From an uncultured Actinotalea sp. (lineage in GTDB: Bacteria; Actinomycetota; Actinomycetes; Actinomycetales; Cellulomonadaceae), in contig NZ_CAMPHH010000243.1 in the NCBI RefSeq assembly GCF_946885855.1, positions 1 to 5,112 on the forward strand: DNA of 5,112 bases. The letters run 5' to 3'. Of this stretch, positions 1-5,112 are shown in pieces. Numbering within the stretch: the first letter of the stretch is position 1; each line of letters begins with the position of its first letter. The notes beneath the pieces are model-generated. The model was not told the DNA's origin. It was given only the letters and a program-made list of their open reading frames with translations, and did not search any database. Made by a program: the position numbers and the translations under genes.

Positions 1-273
1 CCCCGCCCCCCGGGGCACGCGGTGCCGTCCCGCCCAACCGACGGCGGGTGCGAGCACCCCGGCCAGGAGCAGTGCCACGACGACGGACACGACCAGCAGC
101 GTCAGCATCGTCACGAGCTCGGCGAGCAGCCACACCGCACCCGCGAGGACGAGCAGGCACGACGCTGCGAGCGCCCAGCGCAGGAGCCAGGCGGGCGGCG
201 CGACGTCGGTCCACCGCGGGGCCCGCCTCCGCGTCCGGTGCCCGACCGGGGCGCCGTCGTCGTCCGTGGGCAT
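1..273 (-). CDS. AI-2E family transporter (PerM/YdiK-like), N-terminal part, runs off the left edge
   Basis: Reading from ATG at 273-271, the frame stays open for 91 codons to the window edge, so the 3' part is missing. Residues 1-28 are a polar, Arg-rich cytoplasmic leader. Two hydrophobic segments follow, at about residues 33-51 and 55-75. They lead into 'LLLAGVLAPAVGWAGRHRVP' (68-87), which resembles the LLLAxLLxPxVxWLxRRxVPR pattern that I associate with the start of AI-2E/PerM (UPF0118) proteins. Members usually have about 350-400 residues and 7-8 membrane helices. Some are linked to autoinducer-2 export and others to Na+/H+ exchange, so the substrate cannot be assigned here. The start is supported by a GGAGGAG site 7 nt upstream. 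The gene lies 148 nt behind the chemoreceptor stop on the same strand, with a possible weak hairpin between them, so co-transcription is uncertain. The family call rests on the N-terminus only. Confidence 0.75.
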   Translation of the reverse strand, partial: MPTDDDGAPVGHRTRRRAPRWTDVAPPAWLLRWALAASCLLVLAGAVWLLAELVTMLTLLVVSVVVALLLAGVLAPAVGWAGRHRVPRGAG

Positions 274-280
274 GCGTGCG

Positions 281-287
281 CTCCTCC
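281..287 (-). promoter_or_regulatory. Ribosome binding site for the AI-2E family gene
   Basis: The minus strand reads GGAGGAG, then a 7-nt spacer (CGCACGC), then ATG. This is close to an ideal Shine-Dalgarno arrangement and fixes the start of the partial gene at 273. I found no convincing promoter in the 148 nt between this gene and the chemoreceptor stop. Confidence 0.75.
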
Positions 288-371
288 GAGATCGTCCGTC
301 GCCCGACCCTCCCGCGGCCGGCCCGGCCTCGCACGCGGAGGAGCCGCGCACACGGGAGCCGGCCGCCCCGA

Positions 372-395
372 GGAGCGTTCCGGAGCGCTCCCGGA
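372..395 (-). terminator. Possible weak hairpin downstream of the chemoreceptor
   Basis: Overlapping inverted repeats lie about 27-50 nt beyond the chemoreceptor stop: GGAGCG (372-377) with CGCTCC (386-391), and TCCGG (379-383) with CCGGA (391-395). The centre also contains the 10-nt palindrome GGAGCGCTCC (382-391). The stems are only 5-6 bp and no T-run follows on the minus strand. In DNA this rich in G and C such repeats arise easily by chance, so a terminator role is only a possibility. Confidence 0.25.
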
Positions 396-421
396 CCGCT
401 CCCGACCGTGTGACCGGACGC

Positions 422-1771
422 TCAGACCTGGATGGTCCGCGCCACCTGCGCCTGTTCGGTCACCGTCGTGCCGATCGCCTCCTGCGCCGCCCGGATCCGC
501 GCGACCATCCCGGTGATCCCGTCGAGCGTCCCGACGACGGTCGCGACGTGCTCCTGGATCCTCGCGACCTGGCCCGACACCCGCGTGGTGGCGCGCGACG
601 TCTGGTCGGCGAGCTCCTTGACCTCCTGCGCCACGACGCTGAAGCCGCGCCCCGCCTGCCCGGCCCGCGCCGCCTCGATCGTGGCGTTGAGCGCCAGGAG
701 GTTGGTCTGCGAGGCGATCCGCTGGATGACGGTCACGACGTCGCCGACCTCGACGCTGGCGCGGCGCAGCCGGTCGACGTGCTCCCCCGCGTCACCGGCG
801 GCGGCATGGGCGTCGTCGGCCGCGGCGCCCGCCGCCTCGACGTTGCCGCGGACCTCCTGGACGGAGGTGAGCAGGCGCGACCCCGACTCGCGGACGCGCC
901 GCGCTGCGCCGATGCGCTCGAGCGCCTGACCGAGGAGGAAGACGGTGGTGCGCAGCGCGTGCTCCCGGCTCGTGGACAGGTCGACCCGCTCGGTGGTGAA
1001 GAAGTCCAGCGTGCCGACGACGACGTCGCCCACCACCACCGGGAGGCACACCCCGGCGCGGACCCCCGCGCGGCGGGCCGCGGGGGCGCGCACGCAGTCC
1101 GCGACGTCGGCGAGGTCCGGCACGAACACCATGTCGCGGCTCTGCCAGGTCCGGCCGGCCAGGCCGACGCCGCGCGCGAAGGTCGCCTCCCGGGTCACCC
1201 GGCGGAACTCGGCGCCGGCGTCGCCGGACTCCTGGGCGAACCGGAGGACGTCGTCCTCGACGCGCCAGAAGGACCCGTACTGCCAGCCGAAGGAGCGGCG
1301 GATCGTCTCCAGCGCGATCCGGAGCGCCTCCTCCTCGTCCTCCGCACCGCTCACCGCGCGCAGGACGTCCGACGCCGCGCGGGTGTCCGTCGCAGCCTCG
1401 GCGGCGCGGCGGCCCGCCTGTGCGGCCGCGAGCGCCTGGGAGACGACGACGCCGATCGCGCCCAGCGCGGCGAGCCGCTCGGCGCTGAGCTCGAGCACGT
1501 CGGTGGTGAAGAAGTCCATGGTGCCGACGACGTCGCCGTCGACGACGAGCGGGAAGCACACCCCGGAGCGCACCCCGCCGCGCTGGGCAGCGGGCGCGCG
1601 GACGCAGTCCCGCACCTCCCCGAGGTCCGGGACGAACACCAGCTCCCGACGGCGCCACGCGCGGCCCGACAGGCCCACGCCCTCGGCGAAGCTCGCGGTG
1701 CGGGTCACCTCCCGGAACTCCGGTGTGACGTCGCCCGACTCGCGGGCGAAGCGGAGCACCCGGTCGTGCAC
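422..1771 (-). CDS. Intact 3' reading frame of the chemoreceptor (most of GAF 1, GAF 2, MCP signalling domain)
   Basis: This 449-residue open frame is what remains downstream of the premature TGA. It starts inside GAF 1 at a GTG (1771-1769) that corresponds to an ordinary internal Val of the full protein. Residues 1-114 are the rest of GAF 1, including [17 protein letters not shown] and DFFTT. Residues 161-284 are the conserved part of GAF 2, and about 295-449 form the MCP coiled-coil hairpin. No Shine-Dalgarno sequence precedes the GTG. The ATG that overlaps the stop (TGATG) is in another frame. Independent translation would therefore need an unrecognised start, and the product would lack the first strands of GAF 1. 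The frame is listed because an automatic annotation would probably call it as a gene; biologically it is better seen as part of the interrupted gene. Confidence 0.5.
   Translation of the reverse strand: MHDRVLRFARESGDVTPEFREVTRTASFAEGVGLSGRAWRRRELVFVPDLGEVRDCVRAPAAQRGGVRSGVCFPLVVDGDVVGTMDFFTTDVLELSAERLAALGAIGVVVSQALAAAQAGRRAAEAATDTRAASDVLRAVSGAEDEEEALRIALETIRRSFGWQYGSFWRVEDDVLRFAQESGDAGAEFRRVTREATFARGVGLAGRTWQSRDMVFVPDLADVADCVRAPAARRAGVRAGVCLPVVVGDVVVGTLDFFTTERVDLSTSREHALRTTVFLLGQALERIGAARRVRESGSRLLTSVQEVRGNVEAAGAAADDAHAAAGDAGEHVDRLRRASVEVGDVVTVIQRIASQTNLLALNATIEAARAGQAGRGFSVVAQEVKELADQTSRATTRVSGQVARIQEHVATVVGTLDGITGMVARIRAAQEAIGTTVTEQAQVARTIQV
920..1291 (-). repeat. GAF-coding repeat unit 2 (the second GAF domain)
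   Basis: This stretch encodes residues 225-348 of the read-through protein, from FGWQYGSFW to LGQAL. It matches unit 1 residue by residue at many positions, including VLRFAxESGD, EFRxVTRxAxFAxGVGLxGRx[15 protein letters not shown], GVRxGVC and DFFTT. The distance between the FGW sites is 172 codons (516 nt). A 19-nt stretch at 990-1008 is identical to 1500-1518. The pattern indicates duplication of a GAF domain inside one gene. Confidence 0.85.
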
Positions 1772-1807
1772 GTCGAGCGCCCATCACGAGCCGTAGGCCC
1801 AGCCGAA
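1430..1807 (-). repeat. GAF-coding repeat unit 1 (the first GAF domain, carrying the TGA)
   Basis: This stretch encodes residues 53-178 of the read-through protein, from FGWAYGS to VSQAL, and is the partner of the unit at 920-1291. The two copies differ by about two codons in length, because the offset falls from 172 to 170 codons across the unit. Apart from the stop at 1784-1786, the unit shows no visible decay: the frame is open and the conserved GAF residues match those of unit 2. Confidence 0.85.
1784..1786 (-). other. Premature in-frame TGA within GAF 1
   Basis: The minus strand reads GGC TCG TGA TGG GCG CTC, where the paralogous GAF 2 site (1270-1268) reads TTC between Ser and Trp. The frame is unchanged on both sides, so a base substitution is the simplest cause, not an indel. 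TTC or TAC to TGA would need two changes, whereas TGC or TGG to TGA needs one. I see no clear selenocysteine context, and the matching position in GAF 2 is Phe. Confidence 0.85.
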
Positions 1808-1968
1808 CTCCCGCCGCACGCCGGTCAGCGCCGCCTCGACGACGTCCTCCGTCGTGCGCGCGGCGGCCACCGCCCCGGTCACCGCGGCGACGGCGCGGAC
1901 GTCGGCGCGGGTCTCCTCCAGCAGCGCGGCGGTCCGGTCGTCGTGGCGGGTCATCGTGAACACGGGCT

Positions 1969-1974
1969 CTCCTC
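1969..1974 (-). promoter_or_regulatory. Ribosome binding site deciding the GTG start of the chemoreceptor
   Basis: The minus strand reads GAGGAG, then AGCCC (5 nt), then GTG at 1963-1961. The next in-frame start, ATG at 1954-1952, would have a 14-nt spacer, which is too long for efficient initiation. GTG 1963 is therefore preferred, although the protein could also be annotated from the ATG (MTRHDDRT). Confidence 0.6.
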
Positions 1975-2014
1975 GGTCCGGTCGACCGCGGCGGCGCGAC
2001 CGGTTCCAAGATCG

Positions 2015-2040
2015 ATCGGCGCCGCAGGAGCCGGGATGAG
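2015..2040 (-). promoter_or_regulatory. Candidate motility-sigma (FliA/WhiG-type) promoter for the chemoreceptor
   Basis: On the minus strand CTCA (2040-2037) is followed after 16 nt by GCCGAT (2020-2015), and the GTG start lies 51 nt further on. Sigma-28-type promoters have a TAAA-like -35 and a GCCGATAA-like -10 about 15-16 nt apart. From memory, flagellar promoters of Actinoplanes follow CTCA-N15-17-GCCGAA, which this matches except for the last base. A chemotaxis receptor is a natural target of such a factor. The motif is short and was found by eye, so chance is not excluded. Confidence 0.4.
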
Positions 2041-2080
2041 GAGTCAAGGGATCTTCGTCCCGCCCCTCCTGCCGCCGCGC

Positions 2081-2120
2081 ACGACGACGGCGCCCGGTCC
2101 CCACCGGACGCCGTCGTCGT
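2081..2120 (-). terminator. Strong GC-rich hairpin, probable terminator of the multicopper oxidase gene
   Basis: ACGACGACGGCG (2081-2092) pairs perfectly with CGCCGTCGTCGT (2109-2120). After one C-A mismatch, CCGGT (2094-2098) pairs with ACCGG (2103-2107) around a CCCC loop. This gives a stem of about 17 bp with one mismatch, 34 nt beyond the oxidase stop. There is no T-run on either side, which is common for actinobacterial terminators. The hairpin lies before the candidate chemoreceptor promoter, so it would insulate that gene from oxidase transcription. A protein-binding palindrome is a less likely alternative. Confidence 0.65.
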
Positions 2121-2154
2121 CACCGCCGGCCCGTCACCGGACCGGTCTCCCCTC

Positions 2155-5112
2155 CTACGGCACCACCACCGTGGCGGTGCCCGACCAGGCCGACTGGTGG
2201 CTGCCGTCGAACGCGAGGACGCGGTAGTAGTACGTCCTGCCCGGCGTCACCGCCTGCGCGAGGCTCGTCGCGTTCGCGACCGTCGTCGCGTTGACGACCC
2301 CGACCGAGAAGGCCGCGTTGTCGGCGCGCTGCACGAGGAAGCCCGCCTCGTTCGCCGACCGGTCGGTCCACCGGACGGTCGCCGTCGCCGACTTCTTGTT
2401 CTTCACCGCGGCCGTCGCCGTGACGTCCGTCGGTGCGGCGAGCGTCACGGTCGCAAGCTCCTCGCCGCGGCTGTCCAGCGTCAGCGTCGGGAAGCCGCCG
2501 CCGGGCGGGATCGCGTTGAGCGCCGGGTTCGAGTAGTCCCAGACGTCCCCGACCGTGTTGATCGCGTACACCTGGTACTCGTACGTCGTCCGCGAGTTGC
2601 CGATCGCGTCCGCGTACGTCCGCGTCCCGGTGCCCTCGCCGGTCCCGGTGTCCACGAACGGCACCACGCCGAACGTCGCGGACGGGATCGTCACGAGCCG
2701 GGTCCAGGACGTCGTCCCCACGGGTCGACGCTCCACCACGAACGCCGTCTCGTTCTTCGACGTGTCCTGCCAGGTGAGGTCGTACCGCTGGTTGCGGCCG
2801 CTCCCCGCCCGGACGGCGGTCAGCTCCGTCGGCGCCGACGGCCGGACCCCGACCACCTGCGCGTGCATCATGTCCATCTCCTCGTGGCTGAGGATGTGGC
2901 AGTGGTACACGTACTCCCAGCCGAAGTTGACGACGTGGTTGACCACGTCGATCGGCTCGCCGTCGGGGTTGAACGCGAACACCGGCATCCCAGCGGCCTC
3001 CTGGGCCGTCGTGTTCTGCAGGTAGACGCCCTCGGGCATCGACGGGTCGATGAGGCGGACGCTGTTGGGCAGGCCGCCCCAGGCCGGCGGCGTCGGCGGG
3101 ACGATCGGGCGCAGCGCCACGATCGTGTCCTCCAGCGGGCTGACCCGGACGGTGTCCTTCCAGCCGAGCTCGGTCGGGTCAGGCCGGCGGACGATGCCGT
3201 CCCAGCCGACGCGGTTCAGCAGCTGGACGTCGTAGAGGTGGAAGTGCACCGGGTGCGTGTCGACCCCGTTGTGCGTGAACTTCCAGATCTGCGTGCCGTC
3301 GGCGGCCGAGGAGATCGGCACCGCCTCCATCCCCGGCGGGAGCTCCACGCCGTCGATCACCTCGGTCGGCGGTGACGGGTACCCGCTGAGGATCATGTTC
3401 TGCAGGCCCGCCTGGGCATTGCGGGTCTCGACCCCGAGGAAGCCGCTCATCCGGCCGTAGTCGTGCTCGAAGGCCTCGCCCATCTCGTCCTGGATCATCT
3501 TGGGCTCGAGAGCCATGGTCAGCCGCTGCGTGTCCGTGGACGTCACGAAAGGCGCCCCCGGCGTCGCGTCGGGATCGACCAGCCGGTCGAACGTCAGCGA
3601 CGTGTCGAAGATCTGCACGAGGCCCGCGCGCGGGCCGTTCGTCTGGAACGTCGTGCCGTAGGCGCTGTTGTACGCACCCTGCCCGACGATCACCGGCTTC
3701 TGCCCGGACTCGAACACGCCCGTGCCGTCGGACGCGTGCGCGAACGCGGTCTCGAGCGCGGCGAGGTCGAACGGCGCTGCCGGCTCCGCCGCCGCCACCT
3801 TGATCTGCATGACGGTGCGGGTGTTGGGCCCGTAGCCCGGCAGCGTGCTCGGCGCACCGCCGGAGTCCCGCAGGTCCGCGTTGCCCGTGTAGTAGTCGTA
3901 CCGCGGGTCACGGGCCGGGAAGGCGGCCGGCGCGTCGTTGTAGAGGATGAGGGTCTGCCCCGCGTAGGCGGACAGGTCGACGACGACGTCGTGCCGCTCG
4001 GCCGGGGCGACGAGCAGCGAGTGCTGGTCGACGTTGCCGGCGTTGAACACGGTCGGGTCGTTGACCCACGTCGTCGGGTGCGCCGGCACCGTGACGGGGG
4101 CGGGCAGGAAGCCGCCCTCGGTGCCGATCGCGATCCAGTCCGGCCCCTCGGTGCCGACCACGGGCGTCGGGAACACCGTCGTGTCCTCGAGCGCCGCGGC
4201 CACCTCGTCGGGGTTCAGCGCCACCTCGGTGCACGCCACCCCTGTGCTCTCCGGGACGGGGACAGGGTTGCCCGCGTCGCAGACCGTCCCGTTCGCGTCG
4301 ACCGCCTGGTAGAGCGAGAGGTTGAAGAACCGGTCGTTGGCGGCGTTGAGGATCCGGAAGCGGTAGGCCCTCGGGTCCAGCGTCACGGTCGGGTAGGGCG
4401 CGCCGTTGACCACCGGCGTGTCCATGAAGGACTCCATGCCCATCGAGTTGAACGGGGTGCCCGGCATGACCGGCGGCTCGCACCACGTGAGGTCCGGGTC
4501 GCACTGGGGGTCGTAGTAGGGGTTGGCGATCGGCCCGTTCTCGACGCTGCTCGTCGGCGGCCAGAACCACGGGCCGTAGGCCCACCGGCCGTAGGCGTTG
4601 ACGCCCTCGGGGTCGCTCGGGTTCTGCGCGGGTGAGTAGACGTGCGGCAGCCACAGGTCGCCCTCGTCGCCCCAGCGCGCCGTGTCCCACGTCTCGTCCT
4701 GCTGGGCGAGCTGCTCCGGGCCGGGCACGAACGTCTTGTCCTGGATGACGAGCGGGATCGTCGCGTCGGCACCCGGCAGGACGCCGTCGTCGACCAGACT
4801 CTGCTCGATCGGGTCCGTGATGAGGTACGGCGCGGCCTGGCCGCCGTACACGTTGAGGCGCGTGATGCCCCAGGCGTGGTCGTGGTAGAACATCAGCCGC
4901 GCGCTCTGGGCGTTGGTGTAGAAGAAGGTCATCTCGCCGGCCGCGGGGGTCGCCATGTCGGGGACGTCGACGACGCTGACGCCCTCGGGGTAGCCGCCCG
5001 TCTCCTCCGCCGCCGGGGTGATCCACTGGTGCGGCGTCCCGTCGGAGATCCACGGCGTGATCCCGCCGTGCAGGTGCAGCGTGGCGCGGGTGTCGGAGTA
5101 GCAGTGCCCGGC
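2155..5112 (-). CDS. Large multicopper oxidase (laccase-like) with two C-terminal fibronectin type III domains; N-terminus beyond the right edge
   Basis: The frame is open from the right edge to TAG at 2157-2155, giving 985 visible residues; an internal ATG at 4956 is not the true start. All four copper motifs of three-domain multicopper oxidases are present: HLHGG (13-17), FYHDHAWG (75-82), HPVHFH (620-625) and HCHILSHEEMDM (737-748). Ligands for the type 1, 2 and 3 coppers are thus complete, with Cys738 and the probable axial Met748 at the type 1 site. The enzyme should oxidise a substrate by single electrons and reduce O2 to water. The substrate is unknown: phenolics, Mn(II), Fe(II) and Cu(I) are family possibilities. 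Residues about 758-870 and 891-985 look like fibronectin type III domains (for example TYEYQVYAINTVGD and TYYYRVLAFDG). The protein ends at VVVP with no sorting signal or membrane anchor. Secretion is expected, but the signal peptide lies outside the window. The cupredoxin part is longer than in CotA or CueO (about 500-540 residues) and recalls the large oxidases of metal-oxidising bacteria. Confidence 0.93.
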   Translation of the reverse strand, partial: AGHCYSDTRATLHLHGGITPWISDGTPHQWITPAAEETGGYPEGVSVVDVPDMATPAAGEMTFFYTNAQSARLMFYHDHAWGITRLNVYGGQAAPYLITDPIEQSLVDDGVLPGADATIPLVIQDKTFVPGPEQLAQQDETWDTARWGDEGDLWLPHVYSPAQNPSDPEGVNAYGRWAYGPWFWPPTSSVENGPIANPYYDPQCDPDLTWCEPPVMPGTPFNSMGMESFMDTPVVNGAPYPTVTLDPRAYRFRILNAANDRFFNLSLYQAVDANGTVCDAGNPVPVPESTGVACTEVALNPDEVAAALEDTTVFPTPVVGTEGPDWIAIGTEGGFLPAPVTVPAHPTTWVNDPTVFNAGNVDQHSLLVAPAERHDVVVDLSAYAGQTLILYNDAPAAFPARDPRYDYYTGNADLRDSGGAPSTLPGYGPNTRTVMQIKVAAAEPAAPFDLAALETAFAHASDGTGVFESGQKPVIVGQGAYNSAYGTTFQTNGPRAGLVQIFDTSLTFDRLVDPDATPGAPFVTSTDTQRLTMALEPKMIQDEMGEAFEHDYGRMSGFLGVETRNAQAGLQNMILSGYPSPPTEVIDGVELPPGMEAVPISSAADGTQIWKFTHNGVDTHPVHFHLYDVQLLNRVGWDGIVRRPDPTELGWKDTVRVSPLEDTIVALRPIVPPTPPAWGGLPNSVRLIDPSMPEGVYLQNTTAQEAAGMPVFAFNPDGEPIDVVNHVVNFGWEYVYHCHILSHEEMDMMHAQVVGVRPSAPTELTAVRAGSGRNQRYDLTWQDTSKNETAFVVERRPVGTTSWTRLVTIPSATFGVVPFVDTGTGEGTGTRTYADAIGNSRTTYEYQVYAINTVGDVWDYSNPALNAIPPGGGFPTLTLDSRGEELATVTLAAPTDVTATAAVKNKKSATATVRWTDRSANEAGFLVQRADNAAFSVGVVNATTVANATSLAQAVTPGRTYYYRVLAFDGSHQSAWSGTATVVVP

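Larger units (their letters stand above)
422..1963 (-). pseudogene. Soluble tandem-GAF methyl-accepting chemotaxis protein gene, interrupted by an in-frame TGA
   Basis: Read through the stop, this is a single 513-codon gene for a cytoplasmic chemoreceptor; no membrane segment or signal peptide is visible. GAF 1 spans about residues 20-178 and GAF 2 about 195-350. An MCP signalling hairpin fills the rest, with the diagnostic tip '[20 protein letters not shown]' at about 416-435, followed by [11 protein letters not shown]. In MCPs this tip contacts CheA and CheW. Each arm of the hairpin is about 77 residues, making a short receptor, and there is no NWETF-type CheR tether at the C-terminus. The GAF domains would sense a small ligand or redox signal; the ligand is unknown. 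Codon 60 (1786-1784) is TGA, but coding resumes in the same frame: 'FGWAYGS-stop-W' aligns with 'FGWQYGSFW' in GAF 2. I chose GTG 1963 as the start because GAGGAG lies 5 nt upstream; the in-frame ATG at 1954 is 14 nt away. Either a recent nonsense mutation or a sequence error could explain the stop. Confidence 0.75.

Noticed and set aside
1784..1786. TGA read as selenocysteine
   Set aside because: The matching site in GAF 2 is Phe, GAF domains are not known selenoproteins, and I see no convincing stem-loop with a SECIS-like apical loop just downstream. Nonsense mutation or sequence error is simpler.
1784..1786. Frameshift as the cause of the broken chemoreceptor
   Set aside because: The conserved GAF residues before (FGWAYGS) and after (W, then [10 protein letters not shown]) the stop are in the same frame, so no insertion or deletion is needed.
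2042..2047. TTGACT on the minus strand as a sigma-70 -35 box for the chemoreceptor
   Set aside because: At 16-19 nt downstream there is only GC-rich sequence with no TANNNT-like -10 element.
1784..2104. Separate 106-residue gene starting at ATG 2104
   Set aside because: Its first 47 codons cover the intergenic region with the candidate promoter and ribosome site and read as Arg-rich noise. Only the part from GTG 1963 is genuine, and it is the 5' end of the interrupted chemoreceptor.
792..2123. Minus-strand 443-codon frame overlapping the chemoreceptor, preceded by an SD-like GGAGGGG at the oxidase stop
   Set aside because: The translation is Arg/Gly/Pro-rich out-of-frame sequence. The genuine GAF/MCP frame uses the same strand in another frame. 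The SD-like run at the oxidase stop (about 2147-2157) leads only to GTG codons that open a five-codon frame or this shadow.
266..2227. Long plus-strand open frame (653 codons) opposite the chemoreceptor
   Set aside because: It is Arg/Asp/His/Gly-rich low-complexity sequence with no domain pattern, crosses two intergenic regions and mirrors the codon structure of the minus-strand gene. It is a GC-driven shadow.
3463..4635. Plus-strand 390-codon frame opposite the oxidase
   Set aside because: It is a shadow: an Arg/Val/Asp-rich translation with no family resemblance, lying fully opposite the multicopper oxidase with its confirmed copper motifs.
4954..4956. ATG at 4956 as the start of the oxidase
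   Set aside because: The same frame continues upstream to the window edge and includes the essential HLHGG copper motif, so this Met is internal.

Overview
The window is very GC-rich, with strong G/C bias at third codon positions, Shine-Dalgarno-type ribosome sites and no AT-rich sigma-70 promoters. This fits a high-GC actinobacterium. A soluble chemoreceptor with a motility-sigma-like promoter points to a flagellated lineage, possibly near Cellulomonas or Actinotalea; that placement is an inference from memory of similar proteins.

All supportable genes are on the minus strand, so reading order runs from high to low coordinates. From 5112 to 2155 lies most of a large secreted-type multicopper oxidase (MCO), entering from the right edge without its N-terminus. 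It keeps all four copper-binding motifs and carries two C-terminal fibronectin type III domains. Behind its stop codon is a strong hairpin (2081-2120), a likely terminator. From 1963 to 422 lies a cytoplasmic chemoreceptor gene with two tandem GAF domains and a short MCP signalling hairpin. An in-frame TGA at codon 60 breaks it inside the first GAF domain, while the reading frame is conserved on both sides. A CTCA-N16-GCCGAT motif resembling motility-sigma promoters lies upstream. From 273 to the left edge lies the start of an AI-2E family (PerM/YdiK-like) membrane protein, visible only as its first 91 residues.

The three genes look like separate transcription units: intergenic gaps of 191 and 148 nt hold hairpins, and there is no overlap. 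No shared pathway is evident. The oxidase would act outside the cell, the receptor on the cytoplasmic chemotaxis array and the AI-2E family protein in the membrane. I see no mobile element, tRNA, rRNA, CRISPR array or obviously new system. The points most worth checking are the nonsense codon in the chemoreceptor and the oxidase-FN3 architecture.
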